NCBI RefSeq assembly: GCF_040546765.1
Contig: NZ_JBEPOK010000001.1
Span: forward strand, 4,774,001-4,838,000
Length of the DNA stretch: 64,000 bases
Reading direction: 5' to 3'
Source: Arthrobacter sp. OAP107
Lineage (GTDB): Bacteria > Actinomycetota > Actinomycetes > Actinomycetales > Micrococcaceae
The position numbers were made by a program, and so were the translations under genes. Below, in pieces: positions 9,208 through 17,131 of the stretch (the stretch's first letter is position 1; the number at the start of each line of letters is the position of its first letter). Below the pieces are notes generated by a model. That model was not told the DNA's origin. It made no database searches and saw only the letters and a program-made list of their open reading frames with translations.

Positions 9208-10332
9208 TCAGGCGCCTTCAAGCACCTGGCGTGTGGCCCACGCAAGGTATTTGCCGGCGTCGGAGATTGCGTCCTGCGGGCTGGGGGCAACGTCCAGCAG
9301 CTGCGCCGCAGCCACCACGCCGTGTTCGGCCAGTTCCTCGGGCGTCACCAGGATGCGCCCTGCCACCGCGACCACGGGAATCCCGCGCTCCCGGGCGGCC
9401 TCGGCGAGCGCGATCGGGGCCTTTCCGGTGAGCGACTGGGAGTCCATGGAACCCTCGCCGGTGATCACGAGGTCGGCGTCGGCAAGTTTCTCGGCCAGCC
9501 CCGTCAGCGCGGCAACCAGCGCGAAGCCACCTTCCAGCGTGGCCTGGGTGAAGGCCAGGAACGACGCCGGGAAGCCGCCGGCGGCGCCGGCGCCCGGGAC
9601 GTTGACGTCCCGGCCCGTCGCTTCCCGGAGGAGGGACGCCCAGTTGCGCAGCCCGGCGTCGAGCTTCTCAACCGCGTCGTCGTCTGCACCCTTCTGGCGG
9701 CCAAAGACATGCGCGGCACCGGCGGTGCCGTAGAGCGGGCTCTGGACGTCGCAGGCGATCCGGAACTGGACCGCGGACAGCCGAGGGTCCAGCCCGGAGA
9801 CGTCCAGGGAAACGACGTCGGCCAGTGACCCGCCGCCCAGCGGCACCACATTGCCGGCGGCGTCGAGCGGCTTGAGGCCCAGCGCGCGCAGGGCGCCGCT
9901 GCCGGCGTCGGTCATGGCCGAACCGCCGACCCCCAGCACGATCTCGGTCGCACCGGCGTCCAGGGCGGCGGCAATGAGTTGGCCGCAACCGTAACTGTGC
10001 GCGCGAAGAGAGTTCTCCGGCGTGGGCTCCATGTGGGCAAGGCCCGAGGCCTGCGCGGTCTCGATGACCGCTGTTGTGGTGCCTGAAACGTCCTTGTGGA
10101 GCGCCCAGGCCGCCCCGATCGGGGCCAGGATGGGACCAACGACGGCGTTGATCCGCTCCTCATAGCCGGCGGCGACGGCAGCTTCCAAGGTCCCCTCGCC
10201 GCCGTCGGCCACCGGGAACTGGGTGGTCACGGCGTCCGGGTAGACGCGGAGTGCACCTTCGGCGATGGCGGCGGCGGCTTCGACGGCGGTGAGTGATCCC
10301 TTGAACTTGTCAGGGGCGATGAGGATACGCAT
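9208..10332 (-). CDS. Glycerate kinase (GK-II/GlxK family)
   Basis: 374 aa, the family's usual size. It starts with MRILIAPDKFKGSLTA, has the VADGGEGTLEA and GVGGSAMTDAGSGALRALG motifs in the middle, and TGEGSMDSQSLTGKAP towards the C-terminus. All are hallmarks of the GlxK/GarK glycerate kinases. It phosphorylates D-glycerate to 2-phosphoglycerate (or the 3-phosphate, depending on subtype), draining glyoxylate, serine or glucarate catabolism into glycolysis. The open frame extends to 10473, but the family start is the ATG at 10332. No glyoxylate-pathway partners adjoin it. Confidence 0.9.
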   Translation of the reverse strand: MRILIAPDKFKGSLTAVEAAAAIAEGALRVYPDAVTTQFPVADGGEGTLEAAVAAGYEERINAVVGPILAPIGAAWALHKDVSGTTTAVIETAQASGLAHMEPTPENSLRAHSYGCGQLIAAALDAGATEIVLGVGGSAMTDAGSGALRALGLKPLDAAGNVVPLGGGSLADVVSLDVSGLDPRLSAVQFRIACDVQSPLYGTAGAAHVFGRQKGADDDAVEKLDAGLRNWASLLREATGRDVNVPGAGAAGGFPASFLAFTQATLEGGFALVAALTGLAEKLADADLVITGEGSMDSQSLTGKAPIALAEAARERGIPVVAVAGRILVTPEELAEHGVVAAAQLLDVAPSPQDAISDAGKYLAWATRQVLEGA

Positions 10333-10405
10333 AGTCCCTATCCTGCCATTCCGGCGCGGGAATGCGCTTGCCGGCCGCGTAATGCGAGTCACACAGCGCG
10401 TGCTG

Positions 10406-12280
10406 TCAGTTGCGGGACTCCTCCTGGCCTGCATAGGTGTCCAGCAGGGCTGCCGCACCCTCCCCGGATTCACCCTCTTCGGAGAGCGCCGAGCGCATGC
10501 CGTCCAGCTTTTCCGCCCCGGCGGGGAACGGCGGCAACAGGGGCACGTCCGGATCAGTCAGGACCTCGATCACCACCGGGCGCTCCGCCGCGAGCGCGCT
10601 GTCCCACGCGCCGGCGAGCTGCTCGGGAGCGTCCACGCGGATGCCGGTCAGCCCCAGCAGCTCCGCATATCCGGCGTAGGGAAAGTCAGGGATTTCCTGG
10701 CTGTCCGGGAACCTCGGCTCGGATTCGGTTTCGCGCTGCTCCCACGTGACTTCGGCCAGATCGCGGTTGTTGAAGACGCACACCACGAAGCGCGGGTCGG
10801 ACCACTGCCGCCAGCGGTGTGCCACCGTGACCAGCTCGGCGATGCCGGCCATCTGCATGGCACCGTCGCCGGCCAACGCCACCACGGGCCTGTCCGGCCG
10901 GGCCAGCTTCGCCGCGATCCCGTACGGGACCGAGCACCCCATGCTGGCGAGCGTCCCGGAAAGGTGCGCCGGCACTCCAGCCGGAAGGGTCAGCTGGCGG
11001 GCATACCAGTAAACGCAACTCCCGACGTCGACACTCACCTGGGCGTTGCGCGGCAGCCGGCCGCTGAGCTCACGGACCACGAGCTCCGGATTGACGGGTC
11101 CGGCCGGGACGCGGGAGCGCTCCTCGGAGAGGGCCCGCCAGCTGCGGACCTGCTCCTCCACGTCCGCGCGCCACTGCTTGCGGGCCTCTGCCTGCTGCTG
11201 GCCATCTGGTTGCCCGCCCGGCTGCCGGTCAGCGCCGTTCAGCAGCTCCGCGAGCCTGGCAAGGGTTTCGGCGGCATCGCCCACGAGGCCCACCTCGACG
11301 GGGTAGCGGTTGCCGACCTTCCGGCCATCGATGTCCACCTGGACAGCGCGGGCAGCGCCTGGTTTCGGATAGAACTCGGTCCAGGGGTCATTGGAGCCGA
11401 TGATCAGGAGGGTGTCGCAGTTCCCCATCAGATGGGCGCTGGCCGTGGACCCGAGGTGACCCATGGTGCCCGCAGCGAACGGCAGCGTCTCGTCCATGTA
11501 CGGCTTACCCAGGAGGCTGGTGGTGATGCCGGCATCCAGCCGGTGCGCCAGGGCGTTCACCTCAGCCTGGGCGTTCTTGGCGCCCTGCCCCACCAGGAAC
11601 GCCACCTTGCTGCCGGCCCGCAGCACCGCAGCCGCCCTGGTGAGGTCGTCATCGTGGGGCAGCACCCGGGCGGGCCGCCATTCGGGCGAGGTGACAATGA
11701 TGCCGTGCTGGTGGTCGAGCTCGGGCGCCGGGGCCTTCTGGATGTCGTGCGGCACAATGACGACGCACGGCGTGCGGGTTTCGAGGGCCGTGCGGAAGGC
11801 GCGGTCCAGCACCATGGGAAGCTGCTCCGGGGCGCTGACCATCTGCGCGAACTGCGCCGCCACGTCCTTGAAGAGCGTGAGCAGATCGATTTCCTGCATG
11901 TAGGACGACCCCAGTACGCTGCGGCTCTGCTGGCCGATGATGGCCACCACCGGGGCGCCGTCCAGTTTGGCGTCGTAGAGGCCGTTGAGGAGGTGGACGG
12001 CGCCCGGCCCCTGGGTGGACGTCACCACACCCACCCGGCCTGTGTATTTGGCGTGCCCGACGGCCATGAACGCAGCCGTTTCCTCGTGCCGCGCCTGGAC
12101 GAATTCAACGCCGGCGCTGCGGCCCTCGCTGCCGTGGCCCGCGGCGCTGCTGCCCTGAGTGCTGCGGCGGAGGGCGCCCATAAAGCCGTTGATGCCGTCC
12201 CCGCTGTAGCCGAAGACCCTGTCGACGCCCCAGGCCCTGAGGCGTTCCACCATTACGTCGGCAACCAGCCGGTCAGCCAT
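10406..12280 (-). CDS. Thiamine pyrophosphate-requiring enzyme (pyruvate oxidase/acetolactate synthase-like)
   Basis: 624 aa. The N-terminal TPP domain carries the activating Glu in RHEETAAFMAVGHAKYTG. The middle domain spans ~220-370. The C-terminal domain has the cofactor motif GDGAMQM followed by NNRDLAEVTWEQ. Overall order and motifs match PoxB-like quinone-dependent pyruvate oxidases and uncharacterised actinobacterial TPP enzymes. Acetolactate synthase is less likely because no small subunit is present. The ATG at 12280 has AGGAG upstream and is preferred over the longer frame. It lies 43 nt after a small acidic gene on the same strand. Confidence 0.82.
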   Translation of the reverse strand: MADRLVADVMVERLRAWGVDRVFGYSGDGINGFMGALRRSTQGSSAAGHGSEGRSAGVEFVQARHEETAAFMAVGHAKYTGRVGVVTSTQGPGAVHLLNGLYDAKLDGAPVVAIIGQQSRSVLGSSYMQEIDLLTLFKDVAAQFAQMVSAPEQLPMVLDRAFRTALETRTPCVVIVPHDIQKAPAPELDHQHGIIVTSPEWRPARVLPHDDDLTRAAAVLRAGSKVAFLVGQGAKNAQAEVNALAHRLDAGITTSLLGKPYMDETLPFAAGTMGHLGSTASAHLMGNCDTLLIIGSNDPWTEFYPKPGAARAVQVDIDGRKVGNRYPVEVGLVGDAAETLARLAELLNGADRQPGGQPDGQQQAEARKQWRADVEEQVRSWRALSEERSRVPAGPVNPELVVRELSGRLPRNAQVSVDVGSCVYWYARQLTLPAGVPAHLSGTLASMGCSVPYGIAAKLARPDRPVVALAGDGAMQMAGIAELVTVAHRWRQWSDPRFVVCVFNNRDLAEVTWEQRETESEPRFPDSQEIPDFPYAGYAELLGLTGIRVDAPEQLAGAWDSALAAERPVVIEVLTDPDVPLLPPFPAGAEKLDGMRSALSEEGESGEGAAALLDTYAGQEESRN

Positions 12281-12323
12281 CGCACACTCCTTCTGATTGT
12301 CGTGCCGCTGTTTGTCGTTCCGC

Positions 12324-12548
12324 TTATTCGTCGTGCCCCTGGTCACCGCTCATCTGGTCTTCGGCGGGCGGCGTCTCACCCGGAGGTACTCCCCCGCCGG
12401 GTTCGAGTCCCGTGACGTTGCCGTTCAAGGGGTCGGGGTTGGGCGTGGCCGCCGAGTCTCCGCCGGCATTTTTGTTTGCGGCGTCCCGGCTGTTGGCGGC
12501 GTCCCGGTCCGGGTTGGCCGGGTCATTTTCGGGGTGGTAGCTGCTCAT
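12324..12548 (-). CDS. Small DUF6480-like hydrophilic protein
   Basis: 74 aa, rich in Asn, Asp, Pro and Gly. The central GLEPGGGVPPGETPPAE is the segment seen in DUF6480 proteins, which usually end in a membrane helix that is absent here. The protein therefore looks soluble and disordered. AGGAGG lies about 11 nt before the ATG. It precedes the TPP enzyme by 43 nt on the same strand, implying one transcript. The function is unknown. Confidence 0.65.
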   Translation of the reverse strand: MSSYHPENDPANPDRDAANSRDAANKNAGGDSAATPNPDPLNGNVTGLEPGGGVPPGETPPAEDQMSGDQGHDE

Positions 12549-12620
12549 GGTCCTGCGGTCCTCCTTGATTCAGGCCGCCGGCGCGGCGGCGGACTTCGGT
12601 AACGGACTCGTGCCGCCGTG

Positions 12621-12676
12621 GTCTGGCAACCCTGGACCCCATCCGGCAACTCCGGACCGGTCCGGCAACACTGGAC
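12621..12676. repeat. Three tandem ~20-bp imperfect repeats in a divergent promoter region
   Basis: Units with the core TCYGGCAACnCYGGAC begin at 12622, 12642 and 12661, giving periods of 20 and 19 nt. That places them on the same face of the helix. They lie between two divergent genes for disordered proteins. A possible -10 element, GATAAT, follows at about 12691. This is suggestive of a multi-site operator. Confidence 0.45.
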
Positions 12677-12761
12677 TAATTGTAAGCATGCTGATAATTC
12701 TGGAACAGTCAGATGCCGCAGAGTCCGGCCCGGCGCCGGAACGTATCGAAGGAGCAAACTG

Positions 12762-13190
12762 ATGGGAATCGGCGACAGCATTGGCAAGGCAGCGGAAAAC
12801 GCGATGGAGGACCTGGCGCAGACGTCTGACCCCACGGATGACGCCCACACGCCTGAGCCCGGAGCATCCGAGGAGGACATCCAGGTGCACTCCTCCATCA
12901 GCGAGGGCTCCAACGCGAGGGATGGCGACGCCGGCCCGCGGGCAGGCGTCCACACGACTTCCACCCCGGAGGGCACGGGCACCGGGGCGGGCGGCGGCCA
13001 GGCGTCTGCCGGACCGGGCAGCGCCCAGGGCACGTCCGGCTCCGCAAGCAAGGAAGGCACCACGGACGCCCCGGAAGCAGCGCGCGGCGTCCCCGGCCCG
13101 GCAGGTCTCCCCGATCCGGATCCGGAAGAAATGCGGGCAGACCCTTCCGAAGGGGACCAGGACCCGGGCACGGGCCTGGGACGCGGCTAG
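12762..13190 (+). CDS. Disordered acidic hypothetical protein
   Basis: 142 aa, low complexity: Gly, Ala, Pro, Ser, Asp, Glu and Thr make up most of it. The first ~20 residues (MGIGDSIGKAAENAMEDL) may form an amphipathic helix. The ATG at 12762 has GAAGGAG just upstream; an in-frame extension to 12618 would read through the tandem repeats and is rejected. It is divergent from the 74-aa protein gene. No domain is recognised. Confidence 0.6.
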   Translation: MGIGDSIGKAAENAMEDLAQTSDPTDDAHTPEPGASEEDIQVHSSISEGSNARDGDAGPRAGVHTTSTPEGTGTGAGGGQASAGPGSAQGTSGSASKEGTTDAPEAARGVPGPAGLPDPDPEEMRADPSEGDQDPGTGLGRG

Positions 13191-13214
13191 GTTCCGGGCG
13201 GACGCCAGGTAGCC

Positions 13215-13254
13215 GCTAACCCCTCAGCCGCGCTAACCCCACAGCCTCGCTAAG
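13215..13254. repeat. 17-bp tandem repeat at the 3' end of the glycerophosphodiesterase gene
   Basis: GCTAACCCCTCAGCCGC and GCTAACCCCACAGCCTC are adjacent (starts 13215 and 13232). A third unit begins GCTAAG at 13249. The third unit supplies the TAG stop codon of the minus-strand phosphodiesterase gene (13250-13252). Confidence 0.5.
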
Positions 13255-14098
13255 CCCATTGCCCGCGCGCCTGCAGGATGTCCTTCAGCAGGTCGGCGCG
13301 GTCGGAGACGATCCCGTCCACGCCGAGATCGAGCAGCCGGTGCATCTCGGCGGGGTCGTTGATGGTCCAGACGTGCACATAGAGCCCGAGCCGATGCGCC
13401 CGGCGCACAAATCCCGCCGTGACGACGGGCATGGCCCGGTAGCGGACCGGAACCTGCAGGGCATCGACGTCGCGCAGTGCCCGGCGCAGCGCGGCCCTCG
13501 CCGGGGCCCCCAGCACGGGCGCGGACAGCAGCGGCCCCAGCACCAGGAACAGGGCGTTCGCCATAGTCCCCGCCGAGGATGCGGTCCTGCGGCTGAGCTG
13601 CTTCAGGACCGCGCGGCGCCGGCGGTCGGAGAAACTGGCGATCAGCACGCGGTCATGGACGCTATGGCGCTCGATCGCAGCCACGACGCTGGGCACGGAG
13701 TGCCAGTCTTTGACGTCGAGGTTGAACCGCGCCTGCGGAAAAGCCGCCACGAGCTCGTCGAAGGTGGGCACGGGCTCCGTCCCGCCGATCCGTACCCGCC
13801 GCACCTCGTCCGCGGTGAGGTCATGGATCCTGCCGTGGCCGTCGGTGACCCGGTCCAGGGTGCGGTCATGGAACAGAAAGAGCTCGCCGTCGGACGTGGT
13901 GTGGACGTCCGTCTCCAGGTGGGAGCAGCCGAGTTCGACGGCGGCGCGGAACGCCGCCAAAGTGTTCTCCAGACCGGCCAGCGAGAACCCGCGGTGGGCC
14001 ATGGCCACGGGCCTGCCCAGCCCGGGCCCGGAATCAGACCGCGAAGCAGTCCCGGGTTCAGGGCCCAGAGCAGCGAAGTAAGGAAGGGTTCCCGTCAT
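13250..14098 (-). CDS. Glycerophosphodiester phosphodiesterase family protein
   Basis: 282 aa TIM-barrel enzyme of the GDPD family. Visible active-site blocks are MAHRGFSLAGLENTLAAF (catalytic His-Arg and metal ligand Glu-Asn), LETDVHTT, and LFHDRTLDRVT with the second catalytic His. WTINDPAEMHRLLDLGVDGI closes the barrel. It hydrolyses glycerophosphodiesters to glycerol-3-phosphate and an alcohol. No signal peptide is seen, so it is probably cytoplasmic. GGGG lies just before the ATG. The stop codon falls in a 17-bp tandem repeat. Confidence 0.88.
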   Translation of the reverse strand: MTGTLPYFAALGPEPGTASRSDSGPGLGRPVAMAHRGFSLAGLENTLAAFRAAVELGCSHLETDVHTTSDGELFLFHDRTLDRVTDGHGRIHDLTADEVRRVRIGGTEPVPTFDELVAAFPQARFNLDVKDWHSVPSVVAAIERHSVHDRVLIASFSDRRRRAVLKQLSRRTASSAGTMANALFLVLGPLLSAPVLGAPARAALRRALRDVDALQVPVRYRAMPVVTAGFVRRAHRLGLYVHVWTINDPAEMHRLLDLGVDGIVSDRADLLKDILQARGQWA

Positions 14099-14121
14099 CC
14101 CCGAAGCTTAACGGAGTACCC

Positions 14122-14364
14122 TCAGGCGGGCAGGATCTCCACGCCGTCGCTGCAGTGCAGCAGCGTGCGGCCACGGCCGCCGTCGAGATCCACCCACACC
14201 ACGGTGCGGTCCGGCGTAACGGCCGAGACGCGGCCGCCGGTTTCAAATCCCGGCACCAGCCGGACGCTGACCCGGTCCCCCTCGCGCAGTTCCGACCAGT
14301 GCGGGCCCGGTTCCACGGGGCGCAGCGGAGCCTCGACAGCATTTTTGGTCTTTTTCCTGGCCAC
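14122..14364 (-). CDS. Small basic hypothetical protein with SH3-like pattern
   Basis: 80 aa. A Lys-rich start (MARKKTKNAV) is followed by short alternating beta-type segments: LREGDRVSVRLVPG, GGRVSAVTPDRTVVWVDLDG and RGRTLLHCSDGVEILP. This pattern is compatible with a small KOW/SH3-like barrel, but that is inference. The start is GTG at 14364 with AGGGG upstream. It sits between the phosphodiesterase and HAD genes on the same strand. Confidence 0.6.
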   Translation of the reverse strand: MARKKTKNAVEAPLRPVEPGPHWSELREGDRVSVRLVPGFETGGRVSAVTPDRTVVWVDLDGGRGRTLLHCSDGVEILPA

Positions 14365-14471
14365 GATGTCCCCTATCGGTCACTCACCCAACAGGTCACA
14401 CCCTATGGTGCGGACATGAACGCAAGTTGGCCGCCAGCCGGGAATTCGGTGGCAGGCGGGCGACGCCAGCC

Positions 14472-15290
14472 TTACGGCAGCTGAAGGCCCAGCGCGGCGA
14501 GCTTTTCCTCGAGAATTTGGGCTACGCCGTCGTCGTCAAAGTGCGGCGCCTGCTGGCCGGCGGCGCGGATGGCTTCGGGGTGCCCGCTGGCCATCGCGTA
14601 GCCGTGGCCGGCCCAGCGGAGCATCTCGATGTCGTTGGGCATGTCGCCGAACGCCACGACGTCCGCGGCATCGATCCCCAGCGAGGCGGCGTAGTCGGCC
14701 AGCGTGACGGCCTTGTTGATTCCCGGAACGGCGAGCTCAAGCATGGCGACCGTGGGTGCGGAGTGCGTCACCGAGGCGAGGTTCCCGACGGCGGGGCCCA
14801 CCTCCGCGAGGAACTCGTCGGCCGTGCCTTCGCGGACAATCGCCAGGAACTTGACGACGGCGTCTTCCGCGGTGAGCGTCGAGTCCAGCGGGGCGGGCGT
14901 GAATTCGGAGAGCAGCTCGCTTGAGCCGTTCTCGATAAAGCCGGGCTCGAGGTGAAAGCCGGTCAGGGTCTCGGCGGCGAAAAGGGCCGTGGGGCGGAGC
15001 TTCTTGATGATGCGGCGGATCTCGAAAATGTCGTCGATGGCCATGGTTTGCGCCGAGACCACCTTGTCCGCCTCAAGGTCCCACACCACGGCACCGTTCG
15101 AACAGATCACCGTACCCGTGTGGCCCAGTTGCTCCTCGAGCGGGTGCAGCCAGCGCGGCGGGCGGCCGGTGACAAAGACAAGTTCGACGCCGGCACTCCG
15201 GCAGGCGTGGAAGGCACGGACGGTGCGGTCACTGATTTTTCCGTCGTGCCCAAGGATCGTTCCGTCTATGTCACTCGCTACCAACCGCAT
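14472..15290 (-). CDS. HAD family hydrolase, Cof/YidA-type phosphatase
   Basis: 272 aa. Motif I is SDIDGTIL, motif II VTGRPP, the Lys motif is INKAVTLADYAASLGI, and motif IV FGDMPNDIEML, in the normal order for class IIB (Cof-type) HAD phosphatases with a large C2 cap between motifs II and III. These enzymes dephosphorylate sugar phosphates or related metabolites; the substrate is not predictable. It lies only 19 nt downstream of the histidine kinase gene, so they are probably in one transcript. Confidence 0.88.
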   Translation of the reverse strand: MRLVASDIDGTILGHDGKISDRTVRAFHACRSAGVELVFVTGRPPRWLHPLEEQLGHTGTVICSNGAVVWDLEADKVVSAQTMAIDDIFEIRRIIKKLRPTALFAAETLTGFHLEPGFIENGSSELLSEFTPAPLDSTLTAEDAVVKFLAIVREGTADEFLAEVGPAVGNLASVTHSAPTVAMLELAVPGINKAVTLADYAASLGIDAADVVAFGDMPNDIEMLRWAGHGYAMASGHPEAIRAAGQQAPHFDDDGVAQILEEKLAALGLQLP

Positions 15291-15309
15291 GCTGCCAGTT
15301 TACGTGGGG

Positions 15310-17034
15310 TCAGGAGACGGGGAGACTCACGGTCACGGTGGTCCCCTTGCCCGGCTCGCTGTGCAGGCTGATGGAACCGCCGTGGCCCTCGACAATGGTC
15401 TTGCTGATCGGCAGCCCCAGGCCGGCACCCGGGATGGCCGTCTCACGCGAGCGGGCGGACCGGAAGAACTTCGTGAACGCCTGCTCCTGCTCCTGGCCGT
15501 CCATGCCGATGCCGGTGTCCGCAATGGAACAGACCACGTGGCTGTTCGCCCGGTGGGCGCGGGCGATGACCTTTCCCCCGTCCGGGGAGAACTTGATCGC
15601 GTTGGACACCAGATTGCCGAACACCTGGCTTATCCGTTCGGGATCGACGCGGGCGGTCAGCGGCTCCTCGACGTCGAGCACCAGTTCCACACCGCTGCCG
15701 CTGGCGTGGTTGCGGGAGGACGAAACCACTCCGGCCAGCAGGCTTGCCACGTCGGTCTCCTGCAGGCTCAGTTCCACCCGCTCGGAGGCAACGGCGATCA
15801 GATCGTTCACGAGGCGCAGCAGATGAGTGGCATTGCGCTGCACTATCTTTAGCTCGCTTTCGATATCCTCGTGGCCGGGTTCGTCCAGTACCAGTTCGAG
15901 GTAGCCGAGGATGGACGTCAGCGGGGTGCGGAGCTCGTGGGACACTGTGGCGACGAAGTTGTCCTTGGCTGACAGGGCACGGATCAGTGCTGTCACTTCG
16001 GCGAAGGTGACCACCGCACCCGAACGGTTTCCGTTCATGGAACTCATGGTGCGGGCCGTGACGGAGTACGCGCGCATGTCCTCGCCCTCTCCGGCCTTGC
16101 TTTCACCGGTCTTGCTTTCACTGGCCTTGCTTTCACTGGCCCAGTACAGCGCATCGGTGAACGTCTCCCCGGCGGCGGCTCGCGCCGTCGGGAAGCGCTC
16201 CGGCGGCACCGGAGTGGTACTGTCTGCCTCGAACAGCCGCGGCGGGCTGGCGGACGGGGCGGGTCCGGACAGCGCCGCGTCGGTGCGAAGCGCCTTGTTG
16301 GTCAGCACGTCCCGTCCGTCCTGGTCCACGACCCAGACCCCCACGTTGACAGTGGAAAGCACTGCGTCCAGGAGTTGCTGCCGTCGGACGCTCTCGGCGG
16401 CTGTTTCCGCGAGCGCCTCGTCCTTCCTGATCAGGGTCTCGCGCCGGCGGTAGAGCGTGCCAGCCACCACGTGCGCCGTCACTGCGATGGCGGCCATGAC
16501 AAGCGGCAGGAAGATCGTCCGGATCATCGACCCTTGTGTTGGCGGTGTGCCCAAGGCCGCCGCGGGCAGCACTGTGCTGAGGACGGTTGCGGACACGGCG
16601 AGAACGACGCCGGCCCGGTTGCGGTCGACGGACAGCCAGACCACCGGAAAGACCAGCAGGAGGCTCAAGACGCTGAAGTTGGGACCGCCTGCCTCCCGCG
16701 TGAAACCGATGGCCACGCAGTCCAGCGCCGGAATCAAGGCGTACGCCCCCACACGTAGCCGGCCCCAGGGCACGGCCACGCTGAGGACGAATAGCACCGT
16801 ATGCGCCAGCAACGCGAGCCGGAAGCGTGAGTCGGCCAGCGTCTCCGGGTGAAAGACCGCGGCTGCGGCAACCACCAGCAGCACCGTGACGGAGAGGGGC
16901 AGCTGCCGGACTATGACGCGGCCGCGTTCTCCAAGGCCGTGATAGTGCGCGTCCACCTTGTCCGCCACGTCGGAGCGGGAGCCGCCGCCGGGCCGTCGTT
17001 CCGGCTGGGCACCCGTTTCGCTTTCAAGGCTCAT
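15310..17034 (-). CDS. Membrane sensor histidine kinase with PAS-like domain
   Basis: 574 aa. About five to six hydrophobic segments span ~45-195, followed by a coiled-coil linker and a PAS-like domain (~220-350). The HisKA box VSHELRTPLTS has its phosphoacceptor at His366. The HATPase domain has its N box at NLVSNAIKFSPDGG, G1 at DTGIGM and G2 at GAGLGLPISK. A 15-bp tandem repeat encodes ASESK-like units at ~300-313 inside the PAS region. The start at 17034 (MSLESE) has GGGGGGAAG upstream; a GTG at 17091 does not. No response regulator is adjacent, so its partner is unknown. Confidence 0.88.
   Translation of the reverse strand: MSLESETGAQPERRPGGGSRSDVADKVDAHYHGLGERGRVIVRQLPLSVTVLLVVAAAAVFHPETLADSRFRLALLAHTVLFVLSVAVPWGRLRVGAYALIPALDCVAIGFTREAGGPNFSVLSLLLVFPVVWLSVDRNRAGVVLAVSATVLSTVLPAAALGTPPTQGSMIRTIFLPLVMAAIAVTAHVVAGTLYRRRETLIRKDEALAETAAESVRRQQLLDAVLSTVNVGVWVVDQDGRDVLTNKALRTDAALSGPAPSASPPRLFEADSTTPVPPERFPTARAAAGETFTDALYWASESKASESKTGESKAGEGEDMRAYSVTARTMSSMNGNRSGAVVTFAEVTALIRALSAKDNFVATVSHELRTPLTSILGYLELVLDEPGHEDIESELKIVQRNATHLLRLVNDLIAVASERVELSLQETDVASLLAGVVSSSRNHASGSGVELVLDVEEPLTARVDPERISQVFGNLVSNAIKFSPDGGKVIARAHRANSHVVCSIADTGIGMDGQEQEQAFTKFFRSARSRETAIPGAGLGLPISKTIVEGHGGSISLHSEPGKGTTVTVSLPVS
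16093..16137. repeat. Three 15-bp tandem repeats inside the histidine kinase gene
   Basis: Units GGCCTTGCTTTCACC, GGTCTTGCTTTCACT and GGCCTTGCTTTCACT are contiguous. In frame they encode three short Ser/Glu/Lys-rich pentapeptides in a loop of the PAS-like domain. The unit length keeps the frame, so copy number could vary without inactivating the kinase. Confidence 0.6.
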
Positions 17035-17131
17035 CAGTCTCTTCCCCCCGGAGCAGAATGAAGTACGTTCCTCCAACTGCTTGAAGGGCACTGGTCACAG
17101 CCTAATGCCAAGGGGGGCGGCCCGGCCGAAG

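Noticed and set aside
12399..12412. GGGTTCGAGTCCC, resembling a tRNA T-arm
   Set aside because: No acceptor, D or anticodon arms can be built around it; it encodes the GLEPGG part of the 74-aa protein.
10265..12415. 716-codon plus-strand open frame
   Set aside because: It is antisense to the TPP enzyme, which has intact cofactor motifs and a good start.
12621..12676. CRISPR-like array
   Set aside because: Units are only ~20 nt, imperfect and without spacers; no cas genes are present. No other stretch in the window resembles an array.
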